Shown here: piece by piece, positions 9,736 to 17,537 of the stretch
Position numbering within the stretch: position 1 is the stretch's first letter
Layout: the number at the start of each line of letters is the position of its first letter
NCBI GenBank assembly: GCA_947503435.1
Contig: CANNDL010000004.1
Span: 62,001 to 126,000 of the forward strand
Reading direction: 5' to 3'
Source of the DNA: an uncultured Kangiella sp.
GTDB lineage: Bacteria; Pseudomonadota; Gammaproteobacteria; Enterobacterales; Kangiellaceae
DNA: 64,000 nucleotides
Notes under the pieces: generated by a model
Told to the model about the DNA's origin: nothing
Seen by the model: the letters and a program-made list of their open reading frames with translations, nothing else
Database searches by the model: none
Translations under genes and position numbers: made by a program

Positions 9736-9747
9736 AGCATAGACAGG

Positions 9748-9775
9748 AAAAACGGGCCCAAGGCCCGTTTTTTTT
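9748..9775. terminator. Bidirectional terminator between rppH and carbonic anhydrase
   Basis: An 8-bp perfect stem (AACGGGCC / GGCCCGTT) with a CAA loop, five A on the left and eight T on the right, so it can work on both strands. It overlaps the stop codon of the minus-strand gene. Confidence 0.9.
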
Positions 9776-10385
9776 AATCTTCGATAAATTCCACCTGGCC
9801 TGTTTCGAGTGAATATTCAGCGCCGACCACCGTAACTCTGCCTTCTTCGATTGCCTTGGCAATAACTGGCGACTCTTGAATCATATCGTTTGCTGAAACT
9901 GCCACATTAGCTAAAACAGCTTTTTGTTTTACTTCAGCATCGCTGTCTTCAGTGTCCAGTAATGGTTGAACCGCTGGCGCTATGCGTTTCACGATAGCTG
10001 TTAGGCTGTCACTTTCAAAAGGAACTTCGCCTTTATTCATAAAGTCGACCGTGGCGTTTACGGCGCCACAATTAGTATGGCCCATGACTACGATTAATGG
10101 TGTCCCGAAGGATTCAACCGCATATTCGATGCTACCAATCTGACTGGCTGCTGCGATATTACCTGCAACACGAATCACGAAAATTTCACCAAGTCCTTGA
10201 TCAAATATGATTTCGGCTGGAGTTCTTGAGTCAGCACAGCCTAATATAATAGCGAATGGTGCTTGTGCTGCTGCCAATTCATTACGCGATTCGGCATTAA
10301 ATTGGTTGATACCGTTTTGTTGGCAATCAATAAAGCGTTGGTTACCAGATTTAAGTTTTTTTAGGGCTTCTTGAGCTGAAATCAT
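9774..10385 (-). CDS. Beta-class carbonic anhydrase
   Basis: 203 residues. It interconverts CO2 and bicarbonate in the cytoplasm. The zinc ligands are visible: Cys50 in GCADSRTPAE, with the Asp52-Arg54 dyad, and His103 and Cys106 in GHTNCGAVNA. These are the defining motifs of the beta class. It is a single gene facing rppH across a shared terminator, and is 44 bases downstream of a methyltransferase gene on the same strand. Whether it corresponds to E. coli Can or CynT cannot be decided by eye. Confidence 0.95.
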   Translation of the reverse strand: MISAQEALKKLKSGNQRFIDCQQNGINQFNAESRNELAAAQAPFAIILGCADSRTPAEIIFDQGLGEIFVIRVAGNIAAASQIGSIEYAVESFGTPLIVVMGHTNCGAVNATVDFMNKGEVPFESDSLTAIVKRIAPAVQPLLDTEDSDAEVKQKAVLANVAVSANDMIQESPVIAKAIEEGRVTVVGAEYSLETGQVEFIED

Positions 10386-10429
10386 AATATTTAGTTAGCA
10401 GTGAAAGTGGCTGAATTTTATCATAGCCT

Positions 10430-11029
10430 TTAAAAGCTCGCATTTTTTTGGAAAGCTAGCAGCATATTATTGGCTGGCATTTGATGGCGTTGGACTAAGC
10501 TTAAGCCATTATGCCGCGCATGGCTCAAAATATCTTCATAGTCGCGGATAGCTGACTCAGGGTTTTGCTGTTTAAGCCATTCGTCAAACCGCTCATTCGA
10601 ATCAGAGGTGTAGTTTCCACCTACATTAAATGGGCCATAGATCAAGAAATGGCCACCTGGTTTTAAGTTTTTACCAACTCCTTGAAACATACTTTTAACT
10701 GACTCCCACGACATTATATGGGCGGTATTAGCAGTGAAAATTGCATCGACTGGCTCTATATCCCAGAAACGTTTGCTGACATCCAAGCTAAACGGTTTTC
10801 TAACATTGGGTAAGTCACTTTGTTCGACCCAAGCAATAATAGAAGGGTGGTTTTGTCTTAAATCACTGGTTTTCCAGATGAGGTGCGGTAAAGCGCCAGC
10901 AAAGTGCACGGCATGTTGTCCGGTGCCTGAGCCAATTTCAAGAACCGTTTTAGTGTGTCCTAAATAAGGCTTGATAGTGTTTAATATCGGGTCCTTGTTT
11001 CGCTCGCAAGCTTCACTCAGTTGGCGCAT
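10430..11029 (-). CDS. DUF938 family class I SAM-dependent methyltransferase
   Basis: 199 residues. The SAM-binding glycine loop is LEIGSGTGQHAVHFA (motif I), near residues 34-48. RQLSEACERNKDPIL at the start and FSLDVSKRFWDIE are typical of the DUF938 family. The substrate is unknown. The family is widespread in proteobacteria and often stands near housekeeping genes. It is 19 bases downstream of the NRDE gene and probably in one transcript with it. Confidence 0.88.
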   Translation of the reverse strand: MRQLSEACERNKDPILNTIKPYLGHTKTVLEIGSGTGQHAVHFAGALPHLIWKTSDLRQNHPSIIAWVEQSDLPNVRKPFSLDVSKRFWDIEPVDAIFTANTAHIMSWESVKSMFQGVGKNLKPGGHFLIYGPFNVGGNYTSDSNERFDEWLKQQNPESAIRDYEDILSHARHNGLSLVQRHQMPANNMLLAFQKNASF

Positions 11030-11048
11030 AATTTTTATCCTTAAGACT

Positions 11049-11840
11049 TTACGGCTTTAATTGCATCACAAATTGTTTTTCTGAAGTGATGTCTTGTTGA
11101 TCATTGAGTTGCACTTCGTAATAGGTACATTTTAGATCTTGATTGACTGTAATTAAAGCCTGACTGCGAGTGCCGTAAGTTTGCCCATTTAAATCAAAAG
11201 TTGGGATAAATGCGCTTGAAAGCTGTTGCTCAAAGGGCTTAGGAGCGCCAGTTTCTGGAAGGTGTTCATCCTCTAGTTTTTCATTGTGTCGCAAAACTTG
11301 TAATAAATTTTCACGTTTGAAAGGCTTTTGAATAGCTTCTAAAAAGCGCTTTTGAGTATGAGTAACTTTACGCCAGTTATCACTTAATAGGCCATTACTA
11401 ATGCCATGAATGCCAGCTCCAATAGCTTGGGGCTGAAAATATTGATTATTGGCATAGGCTAAATCCATATGTTTCGCATCCTTGATTTGCCCCACAAACA
11501 AATTAAAACCGCTATAATGTTCAGCAGTTGTTGCAAGTTGTTGTTGAAAAAAAAGTGGGCTTTGGGTCGATTCAAAATAATTTTTTAATAAATCGCCTCG
11601 AGACAGCTCTTTGGGCTGCATCGGAAACTGTCGAATATTGGTGACTGCAGAAAAACGCCCAGTTTTGGTAATACCTAGCCAGGTACCCCCAGCAACTTTA
11701 TCCCGTCCGGCAAGTATATTGGGGTTGTCAGGCCAATGATGCACTGCTTGAGTAGGGCGCGCGAAAAATTCATCGCGATTAGCTGCAATGATTAACGGGT
11801 ATTTTGGGTGCTGACCCAATGAAAAAACAACTAAGCACAT
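11049..11840 (-). CDS. NRDE/TANGO2-family protein
   Basis: 263 residues. The N-terminus MCLVVFSLGQHPKYPLIIAA followed by NRDEFFARPT is the signature of the NRDE (TANGO2) family, whose N-terminal Cys and Asn-Arg-Asp-Glu motif suggest an Ntn-hydrolase-like fold. GGTWLGI and AVTNIR are also conserved. The biochemical role is not settled; the eukaryotic member has been linked to haem handling and membrane traffic. It is divergent from the TauE-type permease, 30 bases apart. Confidence 0.9.
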   Translation of the reverse strand: MCLVVFSLGQHPKYPLIIAANRDEFFARPTQAVHHWPDNPNILAGRDKVAGGTWLGITKTGRFSAVTNIRQFPMQPKELSRGDLLKNYFESTQSPLFFQQQLATTAEHYSGFNLFVGQIKDAKHMDLAYANNQYFQPQAIGAGIHGISNGLLSDNWRKVTHTQKRFLEAIQKPFKRENLLQVLRHNEKLEDEHLPETGAPKPFEQQLSSAFIPTFDLNGQTYGTRSQALITVNQDLKCTYYEVQLNDQQDITSEKQFVMQLKP

Positions 11841-11870
11841 AAATATAAGCTACTGAAAATTAAAACAAAT

Positions 11871-12677
11871 ATGCCATTAGAGTTTCACCTTATCATTTTA
11901 TTACTGGCTTTAGGACTGCTAAATGGTGTTTTAGCGGGTTTGCTGGGTATTGGCGGTGGTTTAGTGATAGTGCCAGCCATGGTTTGGTTACTGCCGAAAG
12001 TTGGAGTTCCTCAAGAGCATCTGATGCATATGGCGTTAGCTACATCCATGGCGACCATTTGTTTTACTGCAATTTCATCGGCGTATGCTCATCATAAGCG
12101 CGGCTCAGTATCGACTCATCTGTTAAAGTTACTCGTACCAGCTATAGCCATTGGCGGGCTATTGGGTGCCTACATTGCTGATTTGATTAATTCAATTTGG
12201 CTTGGTCGTATTTTTGGCACGGGAGCTATATTGATGGGCTTGCAGATGGTTATAGGTAAGCAACCCACCGCTAAAGGCGATGAATTATCAGCTGGCAACG
12301 CTGCTCCATCTGGGGTGGCTATGGGTGCTATATCTTCACTCTTAGGCATTGGCGGCGGCTCTCTAGTAGTGCCATATTTGCTTTATCATAAAGAAAAGCT
12401 GGTCATGGCCATTGGAACCGCCGCAACATGCGGTTTGCCGCTAGCATTTATGGCGACAATCGGCTATGTTGTGCTTGGCTGGAATACGCAAGGTTTGCCC
12501 CCATATCATTTGGGCTATGTCTTCCTTCCCGCGGTGTTTGCCATAGCTATTGGTTCAGTGCTGAGTGCACCTTTTGGAGCCTATTTGGCACACAAGTTAC
12601 CGACAAAAATTATCAAACGTGTATTTGCGTTATTAATGGTAGTTATTGGCATAAAAATATTAATAAATAATTTATAG
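11871..12677 (+). CDS. TauE/SafE-family (sulfite exporter type) membrane permease
   Basis: 268 residues, about eight membrane helices, with the duplicated half motif of this family: GLLGIGGGLVIVPAM near residue 23 and SLLGIGGGSLVVPYL near residue 155. The family moves sulfoacetate, sulfite or related anions across the inner membrane; the substrate here is unknown. It ends 8 bases before lgt and is probably cotranscribed with lgt, thyA and folA, as in Pseudomonas. Confidence 0.92.
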   Translation: MPLEFHLIILLLALGLLNGVLAGLLGIGGGLVIVPAMVWLLPKVGVPQEHLMHMALATSMATICFTAISSAYAHHKRGSVSTHLLKLLVPAIAIGGLLGAYIADLINSIWLGRIFGTGAILMGLQMVIGKQPTAKGDELSAGNAAPSGVAMGAISSLLGIGGGSLVVPYLLYHKEKLVMAIGTAATCGLPLAFMATIGYVVLGWNTQGLPPYHLGYVFLPAVFAIAIGSVLSAPFGAYLAHKLPTKIIKRVFALLMVVIGIKILINNL

Positions 12678-12685
12678 AGATTTGC

Positions 12686-13510
12686 ATGATTGCTCCTAAA
12701 ATTGATCCGGTAATCTTTTCGATTGAGCCTTTTGAACTATTTGGCTATACCATTGGCCCAATTTCTTTGCATTGGTATGGCCTGATGTATCTGCTTGGGT
12801 TTATCGCGGCTTGGTTGTTGGGTAACTATCGAGCGAAACAAGAAAGCTCAGGTTGGAATAAAGATATGGTCGCCGACTTCTTATTTTATGCTTTTTTAGG
12901 TGTAATTATAGGCGGGCGAGCAGGCTATGTGATTTTCTATCACATGGATCTTTGGCTACAAGATTTCTGGTATCTATTTAAGATCAATGAAGGCGGTATG
13001 TCATTCCACGGCGGTTTGATTGGCGTTATCGCTGCATGTTTTTATTTTGCTCGTAAGAATAAAATGACATTCTTCCAGGTGACTGATTTTATTGCACCAT
13101 TAGCGCCGCTAGGTTTAATGTTTGGCCGCTTTGGTAATTTTATCAATGGCGAGCTTTGGGGTAGACAGGCTAGTGAAGACTTTATTTTTGGTATGAAATT
13201 TCATACCGACCCCGAGCAATTAACACGCCATCCATCGCAATTGTATGAGTCATTCTTTGAAGGCCTAGTGCTTTTTATAATCGTATGGTTCTATTCGGCC
13301 AAACCTAGACCTACTAAAGCGGTATCGGGACTATTCTTATTAGGCTACGGTTTCTTCAGATTTATGATAGAGTATTTCCGCGAGCCAGATGCTCATTTAG
13401 CGGCGGTGAGCCAAGTCATTACCCGTGGGCAGCTATTATGTTTGCCGATGATAGCGTTAGGATTGTACCTAATAGTTACAGCCTACAAAGCAAAGACAGC
13501 TAGCAAATAG
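12686..13510 (+). CDS. lgt: Prolipoprotein diacylglyceryl transferase
   Basis: 274 residues with seven predicted membrane helices. Lgt transfers diacylglycerol from phosphatidylglycerol to the lipobox Cys of prolipoproteins, the first step in lipoprotein maturation. Signatures are LHWYGLMYLLGF, GGRAGYVIFY, MSFHGGLIG, the Lgt signature GRFGNFINGELWGR and HPSQLYE. It sits 14 bases before thyA in a conserved lgt-thyA-folA order. Putative clients in this window are YnbE, the lipoprotein at 21696 and the spondin lipoprotein at 29467. Confidence 0.97.
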   Translation: MIAPKIDPVIFSIEPFELFGYTIGPISLHWYGLMYLLGFIAAWLLGNYRAKQESSGWNKDMVADFLFYAFLGVIIGGRAGYVIFYHMDLWLQDFWYLFKINEGGMSFHGGLIGVIAACFYFARKNKMTFFQVTDFIAPLAPLGLMFGRFGNFINGELWGRQASEDFIFGMKFHTDPEQLTRHPSQLYESFFEGLVLFIIVWFYSAKPRPTKAVSGLFLLGYGFFRFMIEYFREPDAHLAAVSQVITRGQLLCLPMIALGLYLIVTAYKAKTASK

Positions 13511-13524
13511 TATAAGCGAGAATT

Positions 13525-14319
13525 ATGAAACAGTATTTAGATATGATGCGCCATGTGCTTGAAAATGGCGAAGACAAAGGTGATAGAACCGGAACCGGTA
13601 CCCGCAGCGTATTTGGCCACCAGATGCGTTTTGATTTGCAAGAAGGCTTTCCACTCGTTACCACTAAAAAGCTTCATCTCAGATCGATTATTTATGAACT
13701 ATTATGGTTCTTAAATGGTGATACTAATATCAAATATTTAAAAGATAATGGCGTACGAATTTGGGATGAATGGGCTGATGAAGATGGTAACTTAGGTCCT
13801 GTGTATGGCGAGCAGTGGCGTTCTTGGAAAAAACCAGATGGCACTACTATTGATCAAATCTCAAACGTTTTAGAGCAGATTAAAAACAACCCTAACAGCC
13901 GTCGTTTAATGGTGGTTGCTTACAATCCTGGTGTAGCTGATGAGATGGCTTTACCGCCTTGTCATTCTTTATTTCAGTTCTATGTGGCGAATGGCAAATT
14001 ATCATGTCAGTTGTATCAACGTAGCGCGGATATATTTTTAGGCGTTCCCTTTAATATTGCTTCTTATGCTTTACTAACTCACATGATGGCTGAACAAGCT
14101 GGCTTAGATGTTGGCGAATTTATTTGGTCAGGTGGTGATGTGCATTTATATAGCAATCACTTTGAGCAGGCTAAAGAGCAACTGTCACGCGAAACTTTGC
14201 CGCTGCCGAAGCTAGACATTAAACGTAAGTCAGATTCATTGTTTGGTTACGAGTTTGAAGATTTTGAAATTGTTGGTTATGAGTCTCATCCGCATATTAA
14301 AGCGCCTGTGGCCGTTTAA
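13525..14319 (+). CDS. thyA: Thymidylate synthase
   Basis: 264 residues, identical in length to E. coli ThyA. It methylates dUMP to dTMP using methylene-tetrahydrofolate. The catalytic Cys146 lies in [12 protein letters not shown]; the phosphate-binding [10 protein letters not shown]-type loop near residue 20 and [12 protein letters not shown] are present. It is followed by folA, which recycles the dihydrofolate product. The dihydrofolate partner and lgt share the same transcript direction with short gaps. Confidence 0.98.
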   Translation: MKQYLDMMRHVLENGEDKGDRTGTGTRSVFGHQMRFDLQEGFPLVTTKKLHLRSIIYELLWFLNGDTNIKYLKDNGVRIWDEWADEDGNLGPVYGEQWRSWKKPDGTTIDQISNVLEQIKNNPNSRRLMVVAYNPGVADEMALPPCHSLFQFYVANGKLSCQLYQRSADIFLGVPFNIASYALLTHMMAEQAGLDVGEFIWSGGDVHLYSNHFEQAKEQLSRETLPLPKLDIKRKSDSLFGYEFEDFEIVGYESHPHIKAPVAV

Positions 14320-14356
14320 GCTCTTTTTTAATGGAGCCGATCTTGAGGGTAGTAAA

Positions 14357-14857
14357 ATGCCGAAAATAAGTTTAATCGTGGCAATGGCCTCTAATCGTGT
14401 TATCGGCAAAGGCAATCAAATGCCTTGGCATTTACCGGCAGATCTAAAACATTTCAAAGCAGTAACTCTAGGTAAGCCAGTGGTTATGGGGCGTAAAACC
14501 CATGAATCAATTGGAATGGTTTTACCGGGTCGCGAAAATATTATTATCAGCCGTGATGAAAATTACGCCTCTGATTTTTATAACGATAAATGCCAAACGG
14601 TGACTAGTTTAGAGCAAGCATTACTAACTGCCGGTGAGGTTGAAGAAGTTATGATCATTGGTGGTGCAAATATCTATCAGCAAATGATCGATAAAGCCGA
14701 CACACTTTATTTAACTTTTATCGACTTTGAGACCGAAGGCGACGCACACTTCCCAGATTGGACGCATCTAGAATGGCAAGAAGTGTCTCGTGAACAGTAT
14801 AAAGCTGATGAGAAAAACCCCTACGATCTAGAATTTGTTACTTTGGCAAGGAAATAA
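14357..14857 (+). CDS. folA: Dihydrofolate reductase
   Basis: 166 residues. It reduces dihydrofolate to tetrahydrofolate with NADPH. The frame is open upstream into thyA, but the ATG at 14357 is chosen because MPKISLIVAMASNRVIGKGNQMPW is the normal DHFR start and a GAGGG ribosome-binding site precedes it by 7 bases. PWHLPADLKHFKAVTLGKPVVMGRKTHESIG and the IIGGANIYQQ loop are typical. Its 3' end overlaps the convergent hydrolase gene by 20 bases. Confidence 0.96.
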   Translation: MPKISLIVAMASNRVIGKGNQMPWHLPADLKHFKAVTLGKPVVMGRKTHESIGMVLPGRENIIISRDENYASDFYNDKCQTVTSLEQALLTAGEVEEVMIIGGANIYQQMIDKADTLYLTFIDFETEGDAHFPDWTHLEWQEVSREQYKADEKNPYDLEFVTLARK

Positions 14858-15866
14858 ACTTCTTAACAGCATTTGCAAATTCGTTTGGCGCGCACCAAGG
14901 ATCGCCATGACCACAGTCTTTATCAAGAACCAACAACTCTGCATTCGCTAGCTTTGCAAAATTCAATGCAGGCTCCGGTGTTACAACCCGGTCATCCGCC
15001 CCAATTATAATTAAAAACTTAGCTTTAATATGTTTAACGGCAAGCTCCATATTGTTATCGAAATCGCGTGCAATATTGTGGCTCAACATTGCTTCTGTTT
15101 GCCTTTGATGATCCCAGGTTGATAAATTGGATAAGCTCATGGATTTACTTCTAGTTACAATGGTTTCTAGAATTTTTTCTCTTGGAATATCTTCTTCGAG
15201 CTTTGTGGGTACTAGTACAGTCATTGACATTCCATTCAGCGCTTCGAGAGCTTCGGTACACTGACACTCTCTATATAAATGAAGTAATCGATTGCGGGAA
15301 TTCCATGCGGCGATATCAAAACTAGCAAACCTTGGACTTCCGATAGCAGCAACAATTTTGTTAGTAAAGTTAGGATATCTTACAGCCCATTCAAACGCCT
15401 GCATCGCTCCCATTGATAAACCGACAATGGCATATAAAGACTTAATATTTAGAGTTTCGGTAAGTAACCTATGCTGACTATCTACCATATCGGAAATAGT
15501 TATTTGCGGATAATTTTCACCAAGTTGTTTTTTATTATTGGAAGGGGAGCTGGAAACACTGTTAGCTAAGGAGTCGACAATGATTACAAAATATTCATCA
15601 GGATTAATTAGGTTCTCAGAAGCCATGCCAGATTGACTTTCAGAAGTTCCCCTGAACCAAGTAGGGATTAATATAGCATTTGATCTGTCGGCATTAAGTT
15701 TTCCAAATGTCCTGTATCCGATATGACATGGAGTTAAATTTTGGCCATTAGCTAATTTGCATTCGTCGAATTTAGCAAACTTCTGTTCAGACCCGAATAC
15801 AATGGCTGATAGGAATAATAGCCCTAAGATGAATATAGTCAGAAATGATTTTAAACGAGTATTCAT
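14838..15866 (-). CDS. Exported alpha/beta hydrolase, MetX (homoserine acetyltransferase)-like
   Basis: 342 residues. The N-terminus is a signal peptide or membrane anchor (KSFLTIFILGLLFLSAIVFGSE), unusual for MetX enzymes, which are cytoplasmic. The fold matches the homoserine O-acetyltransferase family: the nucleophile elbow GLSMGAMQAFEWAVRYP, the acid in IIGADDRVVTPEPA and the His in DKDCGHGDPWC. Four Cys residues in the mature part fit an oxidising periplasm. Because of the export signal it probably does not make O-acetylhomoserine; an envelope or secreted acyl hydrolase or transferase is more likely. Substrate unknown. Confidence 0.8.
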   Translation of the reverse strand: MNTRLKSFLTIFILGLLFLSAIVFGSEQKFAKFDECKLANGQNLTPCHIGYRTFGKLNADRSNAILIPTWFRGTSESQSGMASENLINPDEYFVIIVDSLANSVSSSPSNNKKQLGENYPQITISDMVDSQHRLLTETLNIKSLYAIVGLSMGAMQAFEWAVRYPNFTNKIVAAIGSPRFASFDIAAWNSRNRLLHLYRECQCTEALEALNGMSMTVLVPTKLEEDIPREKILETIVTRSKSMSLSNLSTWDHQRQTEAMLSHNIARDFDNNMELAVKHIKAKFLIIIGADDRVVTPEPALNFAKLANAELLVLDKDCGHGDPWCAPNEFANAVKKFISLPK

Positions 15867-15996
15867 ATCTTATCCTTAATATTAGATATCGCTGAATTAG
15901 AATATCAGTAAAATAGCTCAATAGGTAATCAATAGCTTGAATGAGAGGAAGGTGAAATAGTTGGTAACAGTTTCATTCCTTGAAAAATTTAGTAAA

Positions 15997-16025
15997 AGAG
16001 CCATGTTTATAGCATGGCTCTTTTT
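15997..16025. terminator. Orphan terminator-like hairpin between divergent genes
   Basis: A 9-bp perfect stem (AGAGCCATG / CATGGCTCT) with a 7-base loop, four more T on the plus strand and four A on the other side. It lies between the divergent hydrolase gene and ybjQ, so it ends no annotated gene. It could end a short RNA starting after about 15870, or act as a leader hairpin of ybjQ. Confidence 0.6.
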
Positions 16026-16057
16026 ATGCCAATAAGATTAATAAACAGGGGAACAGT

Positions 16058-16378
16058 ATGATCATAACTACAACACCAAATGTTGAAGGTCGCGAAATAC
16101 AAGATTATAAAGGCGTAGTTGTCGGTGAAGCAATTTTAGGCGCTAATATTATTAAAGATTTTTTTGCAGGAATTCGAGATATTGTCGGTGGCCGCTCTGG
16201 TGCTTATGAAGATGAGCTTGCCAAAGCTAGGAAGGTAGCTTTTGAAGAGTTAGAGCAGCATGCCCGAAGAGTAGGCGCCAACGCTATTGTCGGCGTCGAT
16301 CTAGATTACGAAGTAATCGGTCAAAATGGTTCAATGATGATGGTTAGTGTTTCGGGGACGGCTGTAAATATAATATAA
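16058..16378 (+). CDS. ybjQ: YbjQ family protein (UPF0145)
   Basis: 106 residues, the normal family length. Signatures are [25 protein letters not shown], the [15 protein letters not shown] loop and [15 protein letters not shown]. The family forms pentamers and was once described as heavy-metal-binding; its real role is not established. A GGGGAAC ribosome-binding site lies just before the ATG. Its stop codon TAA (16376-16378) coincides with the edge of the integron attC site that follows, so the cassette is inserted exactly at the end of this gene without harming it. Confidence 0.93.
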   Translation: MIITTTPNVEGREIQDYKGVVVGEAILGANIIKDFFAGIRDIVGGRSGAYEDELAKARKVAFEELEQHARRVGANAIVGVDLDYEVIGQNGSMMMVSVSGTAVNII

Positions 16379-16444
16379 CGCCGCACTCTGCGGAAATTTG
16401 GGAACGTCAGCGAGCAAATTTTCCGTATCAGCGTCTTGTTATGT
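16373..16444 (-). other. Integron-type attC recombination site
   Basis: 72 bases. Read on the minus strand it starts with the R'' box ACATAAC followed by AAGACGC and ends with GCGGCG-TTATAT (R' box). TAACAA at the beginning and GCGTTA at the end are the canonical top-strand ends of attC sites. The interior is an imperfect palindrome: CGGAAAATTTG against CAAATTTCCG with one bulged base, the unpaired part being about 12 bases. The orientation assigns it to the minus-strand gene upstream, whose stop codon TAA (16441-16439) lies inside the R'' box, as is usual for gene cassettes. Confidence 0.85.
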
Positions 16445-17479
16445 TCTATCTTCATTTGCGCCGATTGACTTTAATGTGAATTCACTTTGGCTTTCGTCGA
16501 CTAATGCGTAAATTTTTTCAGTTGCTATATCCGCCAAAATTGCATCTTCTAGCCGCGAAAGAACATCATTAAGATATTTGTAATTAACTATCAGTACTCG
16601 CTCTGCACAATGCCCAAAACTTCTTTTTATTGTGTCTAAGTCTGGGGCGTATCGCCTTTCCCATTCTTTACCGACAAGCACTTCATCCAGAGCAACTAGT
16701 CTCTGAGAAAGCCCCGGATTGCTAGCCAAAAACTCTTCTGCTAAAGAATCGGCGAAACCTTGTAGTTGCGGCCCAGGGCTCTCATTCAGAATCACTGCTT
16801 CACATAAGTCAGAAACGTCATCTAAATCTTCTGCCTCTGTAAAATGATCTAATTGTAAGTCAGATTTTATTACTCTCAGGTCAGCCGTTGTTACCAATAT
16901 TGGACATACAAAATCAATATACCTGCCAGAAGACCATGTATACTCTAAGGCATGCTGATAAGCATTTTTAAGTAGAACGGGCATTCCATATCTTAGCTGG
17001 AAAACACCATGCCTTGCCCCATCAGTGTTTCCTCCACCATTATTCATAAGCTCAACACCAGATACACAATAGCCAATCTCCTTTTCAAACTCCCAAAGTT
17101 CGTGACCTTGAAGTCGTACAGGGGCGAGATCTTCTGTTGAGTGAACAAGTCCTATAGACATCGTGTCACTTGGAAATGGGGAGAATATCCAAGTTGTGCC
17201 TGCTTGACGAAATTTACATTCAATGAGTGCATCCAACACGAAAAGTCGATCACCCGAGTCTAAACATTTGTGAGCCCTTAGATCTATCGAAAACTCTTTA
17301 AAGTCTCCATTTTCGTTCGGTCTCAAATAGGGGTACTCACCAAATATTGAATAACCTTTCTTATTTAAGATATTTGAAGTTACATATTCTAGTGGCAGAC
17401 CAGTTTTAAGAAAGCCATTTTTCCATTTCGTATTAGACAATCTCTTTCCTTAATTTGAGGGAGGCACCGAAAACATAAC
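16379..17479 (-). mobile_element. Solitary integron gene cassette (one gene plus attC)
   Basis: A cassette of about 1.1 kb. The 3' boundary is the attC at 16373-16444. The 5' boundary is GTTATGT on the minus strand (plus-strand ACATAAC at 17473-17479, with an overlapping second copy at 17478-17484). If the cassette were excised and closed, G+TTATGT would restore an R' box fully complementary to its own R'' box ACATAAC, as the integron mechanism predicts. No integrase gene or further attC is in the window, so this looks like insertion at a secondary chromosomal site, precisely after ybjQ. Confidence 0.8.
16439..17440 (-). CDS. Cassette-borne PD-(D/E)XK nuclease-like protein, function unknown
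   Basis: 333 residues. The start is a TTG, supported by an excellent ribosome-binding site (AAGGA, 6 bases upstream); no in-frame ATG lies nearby. The N-terminal third has the layout of a PD-(D/E)XK nuclease fold: Glu18 in a helix (GLPLEYVTSNIL), Asp53 in FSIDLRAHK, and Glu74-x-Lys76 in DALIECKFRQ, followed by TWIFSPFP. The middle (VELMNNGGGNTDG, RHGVFQLRYGMPVLL) and the acidic helical C-terminus are not recognised. A role in defence or nucleic-acid processing is a guess based on the fold and the mobile context. Confidence 0.75.
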   Translation of the reverse strand: MSNTKWKNGFLKTGLPLEYVTSNILNKKGYSIFGEYPYLRPNENGDFKEFSIDLRAHKCLDSGDRLFVLDALIECKFRQAGTTWIFSPFPSDTMSIGLVHSTEDLAPVRLQGHELWEFEKEIGYCVSGVELMNNGGGNTDGARHGVFQLRYGMPVLLKNAYQHALEYTWSSGRYIDFVCPILVTTADLRVIKSDLQLDHFTEAEDLDDVSDLCEAVILNESPGPQLQGFADSLAEEFLASNPGLSQRLVALDEVLVGKEWERRYAPDLDTIKRSFGHCAERVLIVNYKYLNDVLSRLEDAILADIATEKIYALVDESQSEFTLKSIGANEDRT

Positions 17480-17537
17480 ATAACAATATTTGAAAACGAT
17501 TGTAATAGCCTAATTTATAAGAACAAATTTAAGACGG

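Noticed and set aside
10430-11840. Defence or toxin-antitoxin pair (DUF938 and NRDE genes)
   Set aside because: Both are widespread housekeeping-type families with long, complete genes and no toxin or antitoxin features.
16058-16378. ybjQ as the cargo of the integron cassette
   Set aside because: The attC orientation (TAACAA start and GCGTTA end on the minus strand) assigns it to the minus-strand gene, and no GTTATAT boundary lies upstream of ybjQ.
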